A program made the position numbers and the translations under genes. From Magnetospirillum sp. XM-1 (GTDB taxonomy: Bacteria; Pseudomonadota; Alphaproteobacteria; Rhodospirillales; Magnetospirillaceae), in NCBI RefSeq assembly GCF_001511835.1, contig NZ_LN997848.1, positions 2,193,501 to 2,257,500 on the forward strand: a stretch of DNA of 64,000 nt, in the 5' to 3' direction. The notes under the pieces were generated by a model, which saw only the letters and a list, made by a program, of their open reading frames with translations, had not been told where the DNA came from and searched no databases. Below, one piece after another: positions 1 to 8,754 of the stretch; the first letter of the stretch is position 1, and each line of letters begins with the position of its first letter.

Positions 1-1007
1 GCGGCGGCCACCACGGTGGACTGGCGCGAGGTGTCCTCGGCCACCGTGGTCATGGACTGGGCGGAATCGCGCAGCTGATGGGCAGTGGCGGTGACGCTCT
101 GCAGCACGGCGAAGACGCTGGTGTTGAAATCGGCGGTCAGGCGCTCGATGGCCTCCTGGCGGCGGTTGCGGGCGGTCTGTTCGGCGGCCTGGGCGGCCTC
201 CAGGCGCTGGCGGGCCAGGCCGTTCTCCTTGAAGATTTCCAGCGCCCGGATCATCTCGCCGATTTCATCCTGGCGGCCGTTGGTGGGGATTTCCACAGCC
301 AGATTGCCGTCGGCCAGCTCGCGCATGGTCGAGATGCTGCGCTTGAGCGGCAGAGCCAGACTGCGGCGGGCGATGGTCCAGCTGACCAGGATGGTCAGCA
401 GGCCGACCAGGATGGTGGCGACCACCATGGAGAGCAGGGTGCGGTTGGCGGCGGTCAGGAACTCGGCCTTCTTGATGCCGACGTAGAGCACGCCGATGAC
501 GTTGCCGCCGGCATCGAGGATGGGGTCGTAGGCGGTCATGTAGGGCTCGCCCAGGATTTCCACCTCGCCACGGAAGGGAGTCTTCTTGTTGAACACCGAA
601 TCATAGGCGGCGGTCTTGGCCAGCTGGGTGCCGACCGCGCGGCCGCCGTCGGGCTTGATCACGTTGGTGGTGACGCGGGTGTCGCCCATGAACACCGTGG
701 CGGTGCCGCCGACCAGCGCCTTGACCTTGTCGACGACCTCGAAATTGCCGTTGAGGACGTGATCGCCCGCCAGCATCTTGCCGTCGGCGATGGAGAAGGT
801 GGCGCCCTTGGCCTTCAGCGCGTCCCAGGCCACCTTCATGTTGGTGTCGACCCGCTCACGCGCCGCGTCGGCGGCGCTGGCGTGCAGCAATGTCCGGCTC
901 AGCAGGGTGACGCTTACGCCCAGCAGCAGGACACCGGACACGGCCAGGGTCATGATGCGCGGGACGATGCCCATGGTAGCGATGCGGCGGCGGAGCGAAA
1001 CAAGCAT
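1..1007 (-). CDS. Methyl-accepting chemotaxis protein, 3' end outside window
   Basis: N-terminal 335 residues of a membrane chemoreceptor; the gene runs off the left edge. A first membrane helix (about residues 12-32, IVPRIMTLAVSGVLLLGVSV) is followed by a periplasmic single-Cache-like sensor domain (about 35-180, with the family-typical GEPYMTAYDPI...GVLYVGIKK end), a second helix (about 188-210) and a HAMP domain (about 212-265, P-x-G-like region with E..IG.M at its end). The cytoplasmic methyl-accepting and CheW/CheA-binding tip is not in the window. The ATG at 1007 is preceded by AGGTGTAGGA, a fair ribosome site. The ligand cannot be told; Cache domains of this kind commonly bind small organic acids. 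The sequence seen has no stop codon, so truncation is due to the window only. Confidence 0.88.
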   Translation of the reverse strand, partial: MLVSLRRRIATMGIVPRIMTLAVSGVLLLGVSVTLLSRTLLHASAADAARERVDTNMKVAWDALKAKGATFSIADGKMLAGDHVLNGNFEVVDKVKALVGGTATVFMGDTRVTTNVIKPDGGRAVGTQLAKTAAYDSVFNKKTPFRGEVEILGEPYMTAYDPILDAGGNVIGVLYVGIKKAEFLTAANRTLLSMVVATILVGLLTILVSWTIARRSLALPLKRSISTMRELADGNLAVEIPTNGRQDEIGEMIRALEIFKENGLARQRLEAAQAAEQTARNRRQEAIERLTADFNTSVFAVLQSVTATAHQLRDSAQSMTTVAEDTSRQSTVVAA

Positions 1008-1124
1008 GATTCCTACACCTTAGGTATTGTTCGTAATAATGCTTAGGAGTAGCACGTTGCTGCATCGCAAAACCACCCCGCAAATTGTCAGGGCGCATAG
1101 CGAAATGTAGCATGGCGGTGAGAA

Positions 1125-1154
1125 AAAGGGCCTGTGCCGGAGCACAGGCCCTTT
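1125..1154 (-). terminator. Rho-independent terminator after the GH17-GT2 gene
   Basis: A perfect 13-bp stem (AAAGGGCCTGTGC / GCACAGGCCCTTT) with a 4-base loop lies 25 bases after the stop of the glycosyltransferase gene. On the minus strand it is followed by TTTTTCTC, as expected for an intrinsic terminator. Confidence 0.85.
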
Positions 1155-1179
1155 GTCGTCCATAGTGGATGCGGTCGTA

Positions 1180-3834
1180 TTATTGCGCCGCTTCCGGCTT
1201 GGCGTCGCTGTGGCTGTGGGCCGGCTGCTCCGGACCGTCCGAGGGCATGACGCTGATCAGCGAGGCCACCAGGGCGGCCAGGAACGGCATGGCCTGCACC
1301 ACCAGGGTAAGCGACCAGATGCGCACGTCCGGATCGGTGAAGTTGTTCCTGGGGATCAGCACGGCGACGGCGGCGACGTAGTGCAGCAGGGCCAGGATCG
1401 CCTCGGACGACGCCATCAGGAAGCCCTGGGTGAAGGCCGCCTTGTTGGCCATCTTGGGCGTGCGCATGAAGGGCGTCGACTTGGTGAAGATGCCCTGCCA
1501 CATGGCCCAGGCGATGGAATAGGTCAGTCCCATGCCGGCGATGGCGGCCAGGCCGCGGCGCTTGAAACCGCAATTCACCCGGGTGCTGTAGAGGAAGAAA
1601 TGGTGGAAGATCTTCGCCACGAACACGCCCACCGTGGGCAGGGTGAAGAAGGGCAGTGGCGTCGAGAAATAGCGCGGCGCCACGATCATGCCCAGCGACC
1701 AGGCCAGCGAGGCGGCGGCGAACAGCAGGTAGAAGGCGTCGGCGAACCACGGCAGCCAGCCCGCCACGAAATGGTACTTCTGGCCGGTGGTCAGCCCCGT
1801 CTTCTTGAAGGGGATCAGCGAGCGCCAGTGGGCTTTCAGGATCTGCACCGCGCCATAGGCCCAGCGGAAGCGCTGCTTCTTGTAGGCCATGAAGGAATCC
1901 GGCACCAGGCCGTGGCCCAGGCGGTCCTGGACGTAGACCGACTGGTAGCCGGCCTTCATCATGCGAAGGCCCAGCTCGGCGTCCTCGACGATGCACCACT
2001 CGCCCCAGCGCCCGGCATCCTCCAGCGTCTTCTTGCGCACCAGGGTCATGGTGCCGTGCTGGATGATGGCGTCGGCCTCGTTTCTGAACACCATGCCGAT
2101 GTCGAAGAAGCCGGCATATTCCCAGTTGATCATCTCCTTGAACAGGTCGTGTTCCCATTCGCGGTGATCCTGGGGCGCCTGGACGTGGCCGACCTTGGGG
2201 TCCTCGAAATAAGGGACCAGACCGCGCAGCCAGTTCTTGTCGACGATGTAGTCGGAATCCACCACGCCGATGATCTCGGCCTCGGGGTCGGTGACGGTGA
2301 GGCCGAAGTTCAGCGCGCCGGCCTTGGCGCCGGGCCAGGGGGCCAGATGGTAAAACTTCACCTTCTCGCCCAGGGACTTGCAGTACTCCTCGACGGGGCG
2401 CCAGACCTCCTCCTTCTTGGTGTTGTTGTCCAACACGATGATTTCGAAGTTGGGGTAGTCGAGCGCCATCAGGCTGTCGATGGTCAGCTTCACCATGGCC
2501 GGCGGCTCGTTGTAGCACGGCAGGTGGATGGAGACCTTGGGGAAGCGCTTGATGTGGTCGGGCGGCAGCGCCGTGAAGCGGCGCTTGAACTTGCTGGCCC
2601 AGGTGAGTTCGGTCACCTCGATGCCGGCGATCAGCACCACGATCAGCAGCAATAGCTGGGCCGGCAGCATCAGTCCCAGCATCAGCCCGGTGCCGGGCGA
2701 CACGTCGCGGATGACCGGGGTGGACATGGTCCAGATCAAAAGGGTGGAGGCGAACTGCACCAGCAGCGCGAAGAAGATCTTGCCCGGCAGGCGCAGGCTT
2801 TTCCACTTACCCAGGAACCACACCACCGGCAAAAGCGCGATCAGGGTCGCGGTGATGGCCTGGACCGGCCATTCCTCGAACTCCAGCACCGGATTGATCC
2901 AGCTGAACTTGGGCTTCCTGTCGACGGTGTAGATGCCCCAGTGCTTTTCCGACGCGGTGTTGTCCAGGTTCACCTTCCAGGGCTGGTCGAAGGCCTCGAC
3001 GATGTTGTAGTCGAGCTTCTCCTCGTGCGCCCAGTTGACGAAGTTCCGGAGGAACATGGCCTGGTTGATCAGCGACGGCTCGGAAACGCCGTAATTGCGT
3101 CCCGCCGACGGCCAGCCGACTTCGCCGATGAAGATGGGCTTGTCGGGATACTGGGCCTTCACGTCCCGGACCATGCGCTTGGTGAAGTCCAGCGCGTTTT
3201 CGATGCGGACGCCGCCGGGCTCCCAGAAGGGCAGGGTGTGGATGGTGATGAAGTCCACCTCGCGGGCCAGCTCGGGATAGTCCAGCCAGATGGCCCAGGC
3301 CTCGGCGGTGCTGATCTTCACCCGGTCGGGCAGCAGGGCGCGGGCGCGGCGCAGGTAGCGGATCATCTGATCCGGGGTCAGGCGGTGCAGCGTCAGGTTT
3401 TCGTTGCCGATGATCACCCGGTCGACGTTGGGATTGTCGCGCGCGATGCGGACGATGTTGGCCAGTTCCACCTCGTTGCGGCCCAGGCGCTCGTCCAGCC
3501 AGGCGCCGGGCAGGGCCTTCAGGCCGTACTTGGCGGCCAGCTCGGGCACCTGGTCCAGGCCTTCCAGGGTGGAGTAGGTGCGCACCTGATGGACCTTGCC
3601 GGCCAGCATGGCCAGGTCCTCGTCCATCTCGGCCCGCGTGGGCAGCAGCCACTCGTCCATGTAGGGCAGCTTGCGCACGATGGTGGGATCATCGTCGGCG
3701 CGTCCCGGGCTGAACGAGACGGAATTGAGGGTGCCGGACCAGGGCAGGCCGCTTTGGGGGCGATTCATCATCGCCCAGAAGCCGAGATTGCCCAGCACGA
3801 TCAGGAGCAGAACCACGAAGCCGGAAAGACGCAT
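1180..3834 (-). CDS. GH17 / GT2 fusion, membrane beta-glucan synthase (NdvB-like)
   Basis: An 884-residue membrane protein joining a glycoside-hydrolase family 17-like domain to a processive family 2 glycosyltransferase. After an N-terminal helix, residues about 60-300 carry GH17 landmarks (GNENLT and IGEVGWPSAGRNYG, whose Glu is the likely nucleophile). Two helices lead to the GT2 domain (about 420-700), with the nucleotide-sugar and metal motifs IHLPCYNEP, DNNTK, VDSDYIV and the processive-enzyme motif QRFRWAYG. Several C-terminal helices follow, and the protein ends in a His-rich tail. Similar fusions in rhizobia make beta-(1,3)/(1,6) glucans; here the product is inferred to be a periplasmic or exported beta-glucan, with the GH17 part remodelling or transferring chains. 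It stands alone with its own terminator. Confidence 0.85.
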   Translation of the reverse strand: MRLSGFVVLLLIVLGNLGFWAMMNRPQSGLPWSGTLNSVSFSPGRADDDPTIVRKLPYMDEWLLPTRAEMDEDLAMLAGKVHQVRTYSTLEGLDQVPELAAKYGLKALPGAWLDERLGRNEVELANIVRIARDNPNVDRVIIGNENLTLHRLTPDQMIRYLRRARALLPDRVKISTAEAWAIWLDYPELAREVDFITIHTLPFWEPGGVRIENALDFTKRMVRDVKAQYPDKPIFIGEVGWPSAGRNYGVSEPSLINQAMFLRNFVNWAHEEKLDYNIVEAFDQPWKVNLDNTASEKHWGIYTVDRKPKFSWINPVLEFEEWPVQAITATLIALLPVVWFLGKWKSLRLPGKIFFALLVQFASTLLIWTMSTPVIRDVSPGTGLMLGLMLPAQLLLLIVVLIAGIEVTELTWASKFKRRFTALPPDHIKRFPKVSIHLPCYNEPPAMVKLTIDSLMALDYPNFEIIVLDNNTKKEEVWRPVEEYCKSLGEKVKFYHLAPWPGAKAGALNFGLTVTDPEAEIIGVVDSDYIVDKNWLRGLVPYFEDPKVGHVQAPQDHREWEHDLFKEMINWEYAGFFDIGMVFRNEADAIIQHGTMTLVRKKTLEDAGRWGEWCIVEDAELGLRMMKAGYQSVYVQDRLGHGLVPDSFMAYKKQRFRWAYGAVQILKAHWRSLIPFKKTGLTTGQKYHFVAGWLPWFADAFYLLFAAASLAWSLGMIVAPRYFSTPLPFFTLPTVGVFVAKIFHHFFLYSTRVNCGFKRRGLAAIAGMGLTYSIAWAMWQGIFTKSTPFMRTPKMANKAAFTQGFLMASSEAILALLHYVAAVAVLIPRNNFTDPDVRIWSLTLVVQAMPFLAALVASLISVMPSDGPEQPAHSHSDAKPEAAQ

Positions 3835-4070
3835 GATGCGCGAGATACCCGTATCGAGTTGCAGGGGCGGCCTTCCGTCCGGGCCCCGGTTCCGTCCTCA
3901 CGGCGCAACCCTTCGCCCACGCGGGAGCGTCGGAATGGGAGCGGGCGAGGTGGAGCGGTGGCGGCGGATGCCGTTTGAATCCCTTGAATACCATCTGGAT
4001 TATTAGCCCAGAGGTCGTCCTCTGTCCATGGGGGTGACGGAGGCGAAAAACTCAAGCGTGCAATGCATTG

Positions 4071-4107
4071 CGGCCATGCCGCGCCCCGGTCGGGGGCGGC
4101 ATGGCCG
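4071..4107 (-). terminator. GC-rich hairpin after purB, weak terminator
   Basis: A perfect 12-bp stem (CGGCCATGCCGC / GCGGCATGGCCG) with an inner GC-rich loop starts 9 bases after the purB stop. It has no T-run on the minus strand, so it may be an RNA 3'-end stabiliser rather than a true intrinsic terminator. The rest of the 281-base gap between purB and the glucan synthase gene shows no gene. Confidence 0.5.
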
Positions 4108-4115
4108 GGCATGGG

Positions 4116-5429
4116 TCAGGCGCGGCCGAAGACGCGCTTGAAAATGGTGTCCACATGCTTGGTGTGGTAGCCGAGATCGAACAGCTCTTCCAGGGTACGC
4201 GCCGGGATCTTGGCGGCCACTTCCGCATCTGCCTTGAGCAGGTCGAGGAAGTTGGCGGATTCGAGCCAGACCTTCATGGCGTTCCTTTGCACCGCCTTGT
4301 AGGAATCCTCGCGGCTCATGCCCGCCTGGGTCAGCGCCAGCAGGACGCGCTGCGAGAACACCAGACCGCCCAGCTGGTTGAGGTTCTTGGCGACGGCGTC
4401 GGGATAGATCACCAGCTTTTCCACCACGCCGGCCAGCCGGTTCAGGGCGAAATCCAGGGTGATTGTGGCGTCGGGGCCGATCATGCGCTCCACCGAGGAG
4501 TGGGAGATGTCGCGTTCGTGCCACAGCGCCACGTTCTCCATGGCCGGGATCACCATGCCGCGCACGATGCGGGCCAGACCCGTCAGGTTCTCGGTCAGCA
4601 CGGGGTTGCGCTTGTGCGGCATGGCCGAGCTGCCCTTCTGGCCGGGGGAGAAATACTCCTCGGCCTCGCGCACCTCGGTGCGCTGCAGGTGGCGGATCTC
4701 GATGGCCAGATGCTCCACCGAACTGGCGATGACGCCCAGCGTGGCGAAGAACTGGGCGTGGCGGTCACGCGGGATCACCTGGGTGGAGACCGGCTCGGGC
4801 TTCAGGCCCAGCTTGGCCGCCACATGCTCCTCGACCCGGGGGTCGATGTTGGCGAAGGTGCCCACCGCGCCCGAGATGGCGCAGGTGGCGATGTCTTCGC
4901 GCGCCGACTTGAGGCGGCGGCGGTTCCTCTGGAACTCGGCGTGGAAGGTGGCGAATTTCAGGCCCATGGTCACCGGCTCGGCATGGATGCCGTGGGAGCG
5001 GCCCATGCACACCACGTCCTTCAGCTCGAAGGCCCGCTTCTCCAGCGCCGCCAGCACCCGGTCGAGATCGGCCAGCAGAATATCGGCGGCCTGGGTTAGC
5101 TGCACGTTGAGGCAGGTGTCCAGCACGTCCGACGAGGTCATGCCCTGGTGGACGAAGCGGGATTCGGGGCCGATATGCTCGGCCAGCTCGGTCAGGAAGG
5201 CGATGACGTCATGCTTGGTCTCGGCCTCGATCTCGTCGATACGGGCCGAGCGGGCAGGGGTGTAGGGAATATCGCCCTTTTCCCAGATGGTCTTGGCGGA
5301 GGCCTTGGGGATCACCCCGATCTCGGCCAGGGCATCGCAGGCGTGGGCCTCGATCTCGAACCAGATGCGGAAGCGGTTTTCCGGCTCCCAGATCTTGGTC
5401 ATTTCGGCGCGGGAATAGCGGGGGATCAT
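4116..5429 (-). CDS. purB: Adenylosuccinate lyase
   Basis: Cytoplasmic enzyme of purine synthesis that removes fumarate from SAICAR and from adenylosuccinate. The 437-residue length is typical of the bacterial short form. The fumarase/aspartase superfamily signature GSSAMPHKRNP (about residues 263-273) carries the catalytic Ser on the flexible loop. MGRSHGIHAEPVTMG (about 140-155) has the substrate-binding His, and QGMTSSDVLDT (about 87-97) is the third conserved region. The start ATG at 5429 is preceded by GAGGAGGC, a strong ribosome site. It lies 58 bases downstream of an LdtR-like regulator on the same strand, but nothing in the sequence links their functions. Confidence 0.97.
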   Translation of the reverse strand: MIPRYSRAEMTKIWEPENRFRIWFEIEAHACDALAEIGVIPKASAKTIWEKGDIPYTPARSARIDEIEAETKHDVIAFLTELAEHIGPESRFVHQGMTSSDVLDTCLNVQLTQAADILLADLDRVLAALEKRAFELKDVVCMGRSHGIHAEPVTMGLKFATFHAEFQRNRRRLKSAREDIATCAISGAVGTFANIDPRVEEHVAAKLGLKPEPVSTQVIPRDRHAQFFATLGVIASSVEHLAIEIRHLQRTEVREAEEYFSPGQKGSSAMPHKRNPVLTENLTGLARIVRGMVIPAMENVALWHERDISHSSVERMIGPDATITLDFALNRLAGVVEKLVIYPDAVAKNLNQLGGLVFSQRVLLALTQAGMSREDSYKAVQRNAMKVWLESANFLDLLKADAEVAAKIPARTLEELFDLGYHTKHVDTIFKRVFGRA

Positions 5430-5487
5430 GGCAGCCTAGCCTCCTCGAGCAAGCAAGGAGGGGGAAATAGCACGAAGAGGGCCGGGA

Positions 5488-5973
5488 TTAAAGGCCGCGG
5501 ATGCGCCCGTAATGGACGAAATCGGTCCAGGTGCGCTCCAGACGCTGCATGGTCTCCAGCGTGGTGTCCAGCTGGGCCGCCGTCTTGTCGTCGCCGCCCA
5601 GCACGCCGGACAGGTCGTCCTGCAGCTTGCGGATGGAATTGCACAGGCTGAGACCCTTGTCGGTCAGCTTCAGACGAACCGAGCGGCGGTCGTGGGTGGA
5701 GCGTTCCTGCATCAAGTAACCGCACTCGGTCAGCGCCTTGATGTTGTAGGAAACATTGGAACCCTGATAGTAACCGCGATCCTTGAGATCACGGATCACG
5801 ACTTCGTTCTCGCCGATATTGTAGAGCAGCAAGGCCTGGACGGCGTTGATGTCTTCGATGCCCAGACGACGCAACTCCGTGCGCAAGACATCCAGGAAAT
5901 GTCTGTGCAGGCGCTCGATCAAGCGAATTATGTCGAAGTATGGCTGGCTCACGGGGGCGGAGTATAGGGGCAT
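5488..5973 (-). CDS. MarR-family regulator, LdtR/PetP-like
   Basis: A 161-residue winged-helix protein. The segment IEDINAVQALLLYNIG followed by RGYYQGSNVSYNIKALTECGY (about residues 40-88) is the recognition-helix region characteristic of the alphaproteobacterial LdtR/PetP group. HDRRSVRLKLTDKG (about 97-110) is the MarR wing. LdtR is known to regulate an L,D-transpeptidase and stress genes in relatives; the target here is unknown. The ATG at 5973 is preferred to an upstream in-frame extension to 6249, because the extension is low-complexity and overlaps the divergent ParA-like gene. The 97-base gap to that divergent gene is the likely shared regulatory region. Confidence 0.85.
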   Translation of the reverse strand: MPLYSAPVSQPYFDIIRLIERLHRHFLDVLRTELRRLGIEDINAVQALLLYNIGENEVVIRDLKDRGYYQGSNVSYNIKALTECGYLMQERSTHDRRSVRLKLTDKGLSLCNSIRKLQDDLSGVLGGDDKTAAQLDTTLETMQRLERTWTDFVHYGRIRGL

Positions 5974-6070
5974 TCCTTTGGATCGACAACTGCCTATTAC
6001 AGGCCGATGGTTGCGGTCGGCCCGCAAGCGCGGGTATTGTCCCTTGCGGATTTTGCGAAAGGATCGAGCG

Positions 6071-7105
6071 GTGAGCGCCAGGCCCAAAATCGTGGTGGTG
6101 TTCAACCAGAAGGGCGGCATCGGCAAGACCACCACCAGCGTCAATCTGGCGGTCTGCCTGGCCGAACTGGGGCGCAAGGTCATCCTGATCGACCTGGACG
6201 CCCAATCCAACGCCTCGACCAGCGTCGGGCTGACCTCGCCGGCGGCCACCGGCGCCTACCAGCTGCTGCGCGGCGAGGTGGACGTGGCCCACGCCTCTCG
6301 CCCCACCCCTTATCCCAACCTGCGCCTCGTCGCCGGTTCCGACGACCTGTCGTGGGCCGACGTGGAGATCGCCGTCAAGCCCGAACCGCAATACGTGCTG
6401 GAGCGCGCCCTGGAAACCACGCCTTCCGACGTGGACGTGGTGGTGGTCGATTGCCCGCCCGCCTTCGGCATCCTGTCGGTCAACGCGGCGGTGGCTGCCG
6501 ACGCGGTGATCCTGCCGGTGGTGCCGGCGCCGCTGGCGCTCGACGGCCTGCACAAGGCGTGGTGGAACATCCAGCGGGTGCGCACCCATTTCAACCGTGA
6601 ACTGGACACCATGGGCATCCTGTTCACCATGACCGAGGACAGCGACGTCATGCACCGCATCACCGATGCGGTGGTCGCCTCGTTCGGCGGCCGGGTGCTT
6701 CCCGTCAGGGTGCCGCGCGACATGAAGGTGGTGGAAGCGGCGGCCCGCGACCTGCCGCTGGTCATCCTGGAGCCCGAAAGCCCGGCGGCCAGGGCCTATG
6801 TCCATTTGGCCGATTTCGTCGACGCCCACATGCTGGAGCCGCGCCCGCCTGCCGCCGCGCGACCGGCGGCCGGGATGCGGTCGGACGGGGAGGAGGACGA
6901 GGAGTTGCCCCCCGTGCGTCCATCGCCGCCGCTCGAACCCGGGCCGCAGCCTGGTCCCAACTGGGACCAGCAACTGGACGAGAGCGTCGATCTTCTGCCC
7001 GAGGTTTCCAATCTGCGCTGGAAGATCGGCGTCGGGATCATGGCGATCCTGCTGGGCTTCTGCCTGGGCTACGCCTTCGGCCGCTGGATGTATTTCGTCC
7101 CTTGA
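6071..7105 (+). CDS. ParA/MinD-family ATPase with C-terminal membrane helix
   Basis: A 344-residue P-loop ATPase starting at a GTG with AAAGGA 6 bases upstream. The deviant Walker A motif FNQKGGIGKTTTS (residues about 10-22), DLDAQSNAS (switch I region) and VVVDCPPAFG (Walker B, about 122-131) identify it as ParA/Soj-type. Unlike ordinary ParA it has a Pro/Glu-rich linker (about 260-310) and a single C-terminal helix (IGVGIMAILLGFCLGYAFG), so it is probably tail-anchored in the inner membrane. There is no adjacent parB and no origin signature, so a role in positioning or assembling an envelope complex is more likely than chromosome partition; that is inference. Confidence 0.85.
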   Translation: MSARPKIVVVFNQKGGIGKTTTSVNLAVCLAELGRKVILIDLDAQSNASTSVGLTSPAATGAYQLLRGEVDVAHASRPTPYPNLRLVAGSDDLSWADVEIAVKPEPQYVLERALETTPSDVDVVVVDCPPAFGILSVNAAVAADAVILPVVPAPLALDGLHKAWWNIQRVRTHFNRELDTMGILFTMTEDSDVMHRITDAVVASFGGRVLPVRVPRDMKVVEAAARDLPLVILEPESPAARAYVHLADFVDAHMLEPRPPAAARPAAGMRSDGEEDEELPPVRPSPPLEPGPQPGPNWDQQLDESVDLLPEVSNLRWKIGVGIMAILLGFCLGYAFGRWMYFVP

Positions 7106-7106
7106 G

Positions 7107-7244
7107 TCACCCTTCCAGCAGGGTGATGCCGGCGGCCAGGGCCAGGGTGAAACTTGCGCCTACCGCCAGCAGATAGGCGGCCTGCGCCGCGCCTTGCCAC
7201 AGCTTGGCGGGGAAAACCTTAGCAGAATTGTCGGAATTACGCAT
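7107..7244 (-). CDS. Small single-helix membrane protein, unknown function
   Basis: A 45-residue ORF supported by a strong ribosome site (GAGGAGG, 6 bases before the ATG at 7244). A polar N terminus (MRNSDNSAKVFPAKLW) is followed by one hydrophobic helix (AAYLLAVGASFTLALAAGITLL). It lies 70 bases downstream of the PAS histidine kinase on the same strand and ends only one base from the stop of the convergent ParA-like gene. I do not recognise a family. The start signal and clean helix make it a likely real gene; alternatives are few because no competing ORF uses this stretch. Confidence 0.65.
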   Translation of the reverse strand: MRNSDNSAKVFPAKLWQGAAQAAYLLAVGASFTLALAAGITLLEG

Positions 7245-7314
7245 GCGTGCCTCCTCTGAGCGGGTGTCGTTGAGGAAGAATATCCGAGCGTGCGAGTTTG
7301 GTATTTGACTTTGG

Positions 7315-8718
7315 TTAGGCGAGAATGCGCGAAGGGGGCAGCATCACCGTGATGCTGGTTCCCTTGCCCGGCGCGCTGTTCAGGGCGACGCTGCCGCCAT
7401 GGGCTTCGACGAAGTGGCGTACGATGGCCAGCCCCAGGCCCGATCCCTGGTGGCGTCGCGACAGGGAGGAATCCGCCTGGTAGAAGGCCTGCCAGACCTT
7501 GGCGTGATGCTCGGGGGCGATGCCGATGCCGGTGTCGCTCACCGTCATTTCGATGCCTTCGGGGCGCTGGTGGGCGGCAATGGTCACCGTGCCGGGGCCG
7601 GGGGTGAACTTGAGGGCGTTACCGGTCAGGTTGAGCAGGATCTGGCGGATGCGCCTGGGGTCGAGGCGCATGGGCGGCAGAGCAGGGGGAATGTCCACCA
7701 CCAGATTGACGCCGGTGACGGCGGCCTTGTGCTCCAGCAGGCGGGAGGTGCCGCGGATCAGGTCGGCCAGGTCGGCCTCGTCCTCGTCCAGCTCGGTGCG
7801 TCCCGCCTCGATCCGCGACACGTCGAGGATATCCTCGATCAGGGCCTGCAGATGCAGTCCGGCGGAATGGATGAGATCCATGTATTCCAGATAGCGGTTG
7901 AGATCCATGGTGCCGACCGCGCCGGCCAGGGCGGCTTCGGAAAAGCCGATCACCGCGTTGAGGGGCGTGCGCAGTTCGTGGCTGACGGTGGCCAGGAACT
8001 GGGACTTGGCCCGGTTGGCGGCCTCGGCCTCCTGCTTGGCGGAGATCAGCGCGGCCTCGGCCCATTTGCGTTGGGTGATGTCGCGGCCTTCGGGCACGAT
8101 GAACAGGATGTTGCCGTCGTGATCGGGCACCGGCTTCAACGAGAAATCCACATAGGCGATGCCGCCGCCGGCGTCCACATGGGTGGTCTCGAAGCGCACG
8201 AATTCGCCTTCCGCCGCCCGGCCGATGCCGTCGCGCAGCAGGGCCCGCTCATCGGGCGAGTGCTCCCACCAGGGCGTCTCGGCGAAGTGCATGCCCAGCA
8301 CCGGCGCGATGGAATCCAGGCCGATGAAGGCCAGCGCCGTGCGGTTGGCGTCCAGCAGCCGGCCGTCGGGGGACAGCAGGCCGATGAATTCGAAGGTGTT
8401 CTCGATGATCGCCCGCATTTCCACGTTGACGCGCAGGCTGTCGCGCAGCCGGGTCTCCGCTTCGGGGGCGAGCTCGACCAGAACCTGGCCGCCGGGCAGG
8501 GGGGTGTGGGAGGAATCGGGGCCATCCACCCAGTCGGGGCGTGTCCCGACCATGCGGCTTTCCGGAACGCCCAGGGCCCGCGACAGTGTTTCGCCCACAT
8601 GGGTCAGATTGCCGTCCGGACCAAGGATGGCCAAGGCGCGCGGCGAGTTGGCAAAGGTGCCATGGGCGGCATGTGTCAAAATCGGCGATCCCCATACGAC
8701 GACCGTCAATTGTCGCAT
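7315..8718 (-). CDS. PAS-domain sensor histidine kinase
   Basis: A 467-residue cytoplasmic kinase with no membrane helix. It has two N-terminal PAS-like segments (about residues 20-70 and 95-210; the second ends with the PAC-type [18 protein letters not shown]). The HisKA dimerisation domain follows, with phospho-accepting His in [21 protein letters not shown] (about 236-257). The HATPase has an N box ([13 protein letters not shown]), G1 (VSDTGIGI), F box and G2 ([18 protein letters not shown]). No receiver domain or cognate regulator is adjacent, so its partner is unknown. The ATG at 8718 has a poor ribosome site, and its short distance to the rimO stop (36 bases) suggests translation from a rimO read-through message. 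Confidence 0.9.
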   Translation of the reverse strand: MRQLTVVVWGSPILTHAAHGTFANSPRALAILGPDGNLTHVGETLSRALGVPESRMVGTRPDWVDGPDSSHTPLPGGQVLVELAPEAETRLRDSLRVNVEMRAIIENTFEFIGLLSPDGRLLDANRTALAFIGLDSIAPVLGMHFAETPWWEHSPDERALLRDGIGRAAEGEFVRFETTHVDAGGGIAYVDFSLKPVPDHDGNILFIVPEGRDITQRKWAEAALISAKQEAEAANRAKSQFLATVSHELRTPLNAVIGFSEAALAGAVGTMDLNRYLEYMDLIHSAGLHLQALIEDILDVSRIEAGRTELDEDEADLADLIRGTSRLLEHKAAVTGVNLVVDIPPALPPMRLDPRRIRQILLNLTGNALKFTPGPGTVTIAAHQRPEGIEMTVSDTGIGIAPEHHAKVWQAFYQADSSLSRRHQGSGLGLAIVRHFVEAHGGSVALNSAPGKGTSITVMLPPSRILA

Positions 8719-8754
8719 GGGGCGATAAAATCGTGAAACTGAATAAGGTATAAT

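Noticed and set aside
5974..6249. N-terminal extension of the LdtR-like regulator
   Set aside because: Overlaps the divergent ParA-like gene and is not conserved in character; the ATG at 5973 gives the normal family length.
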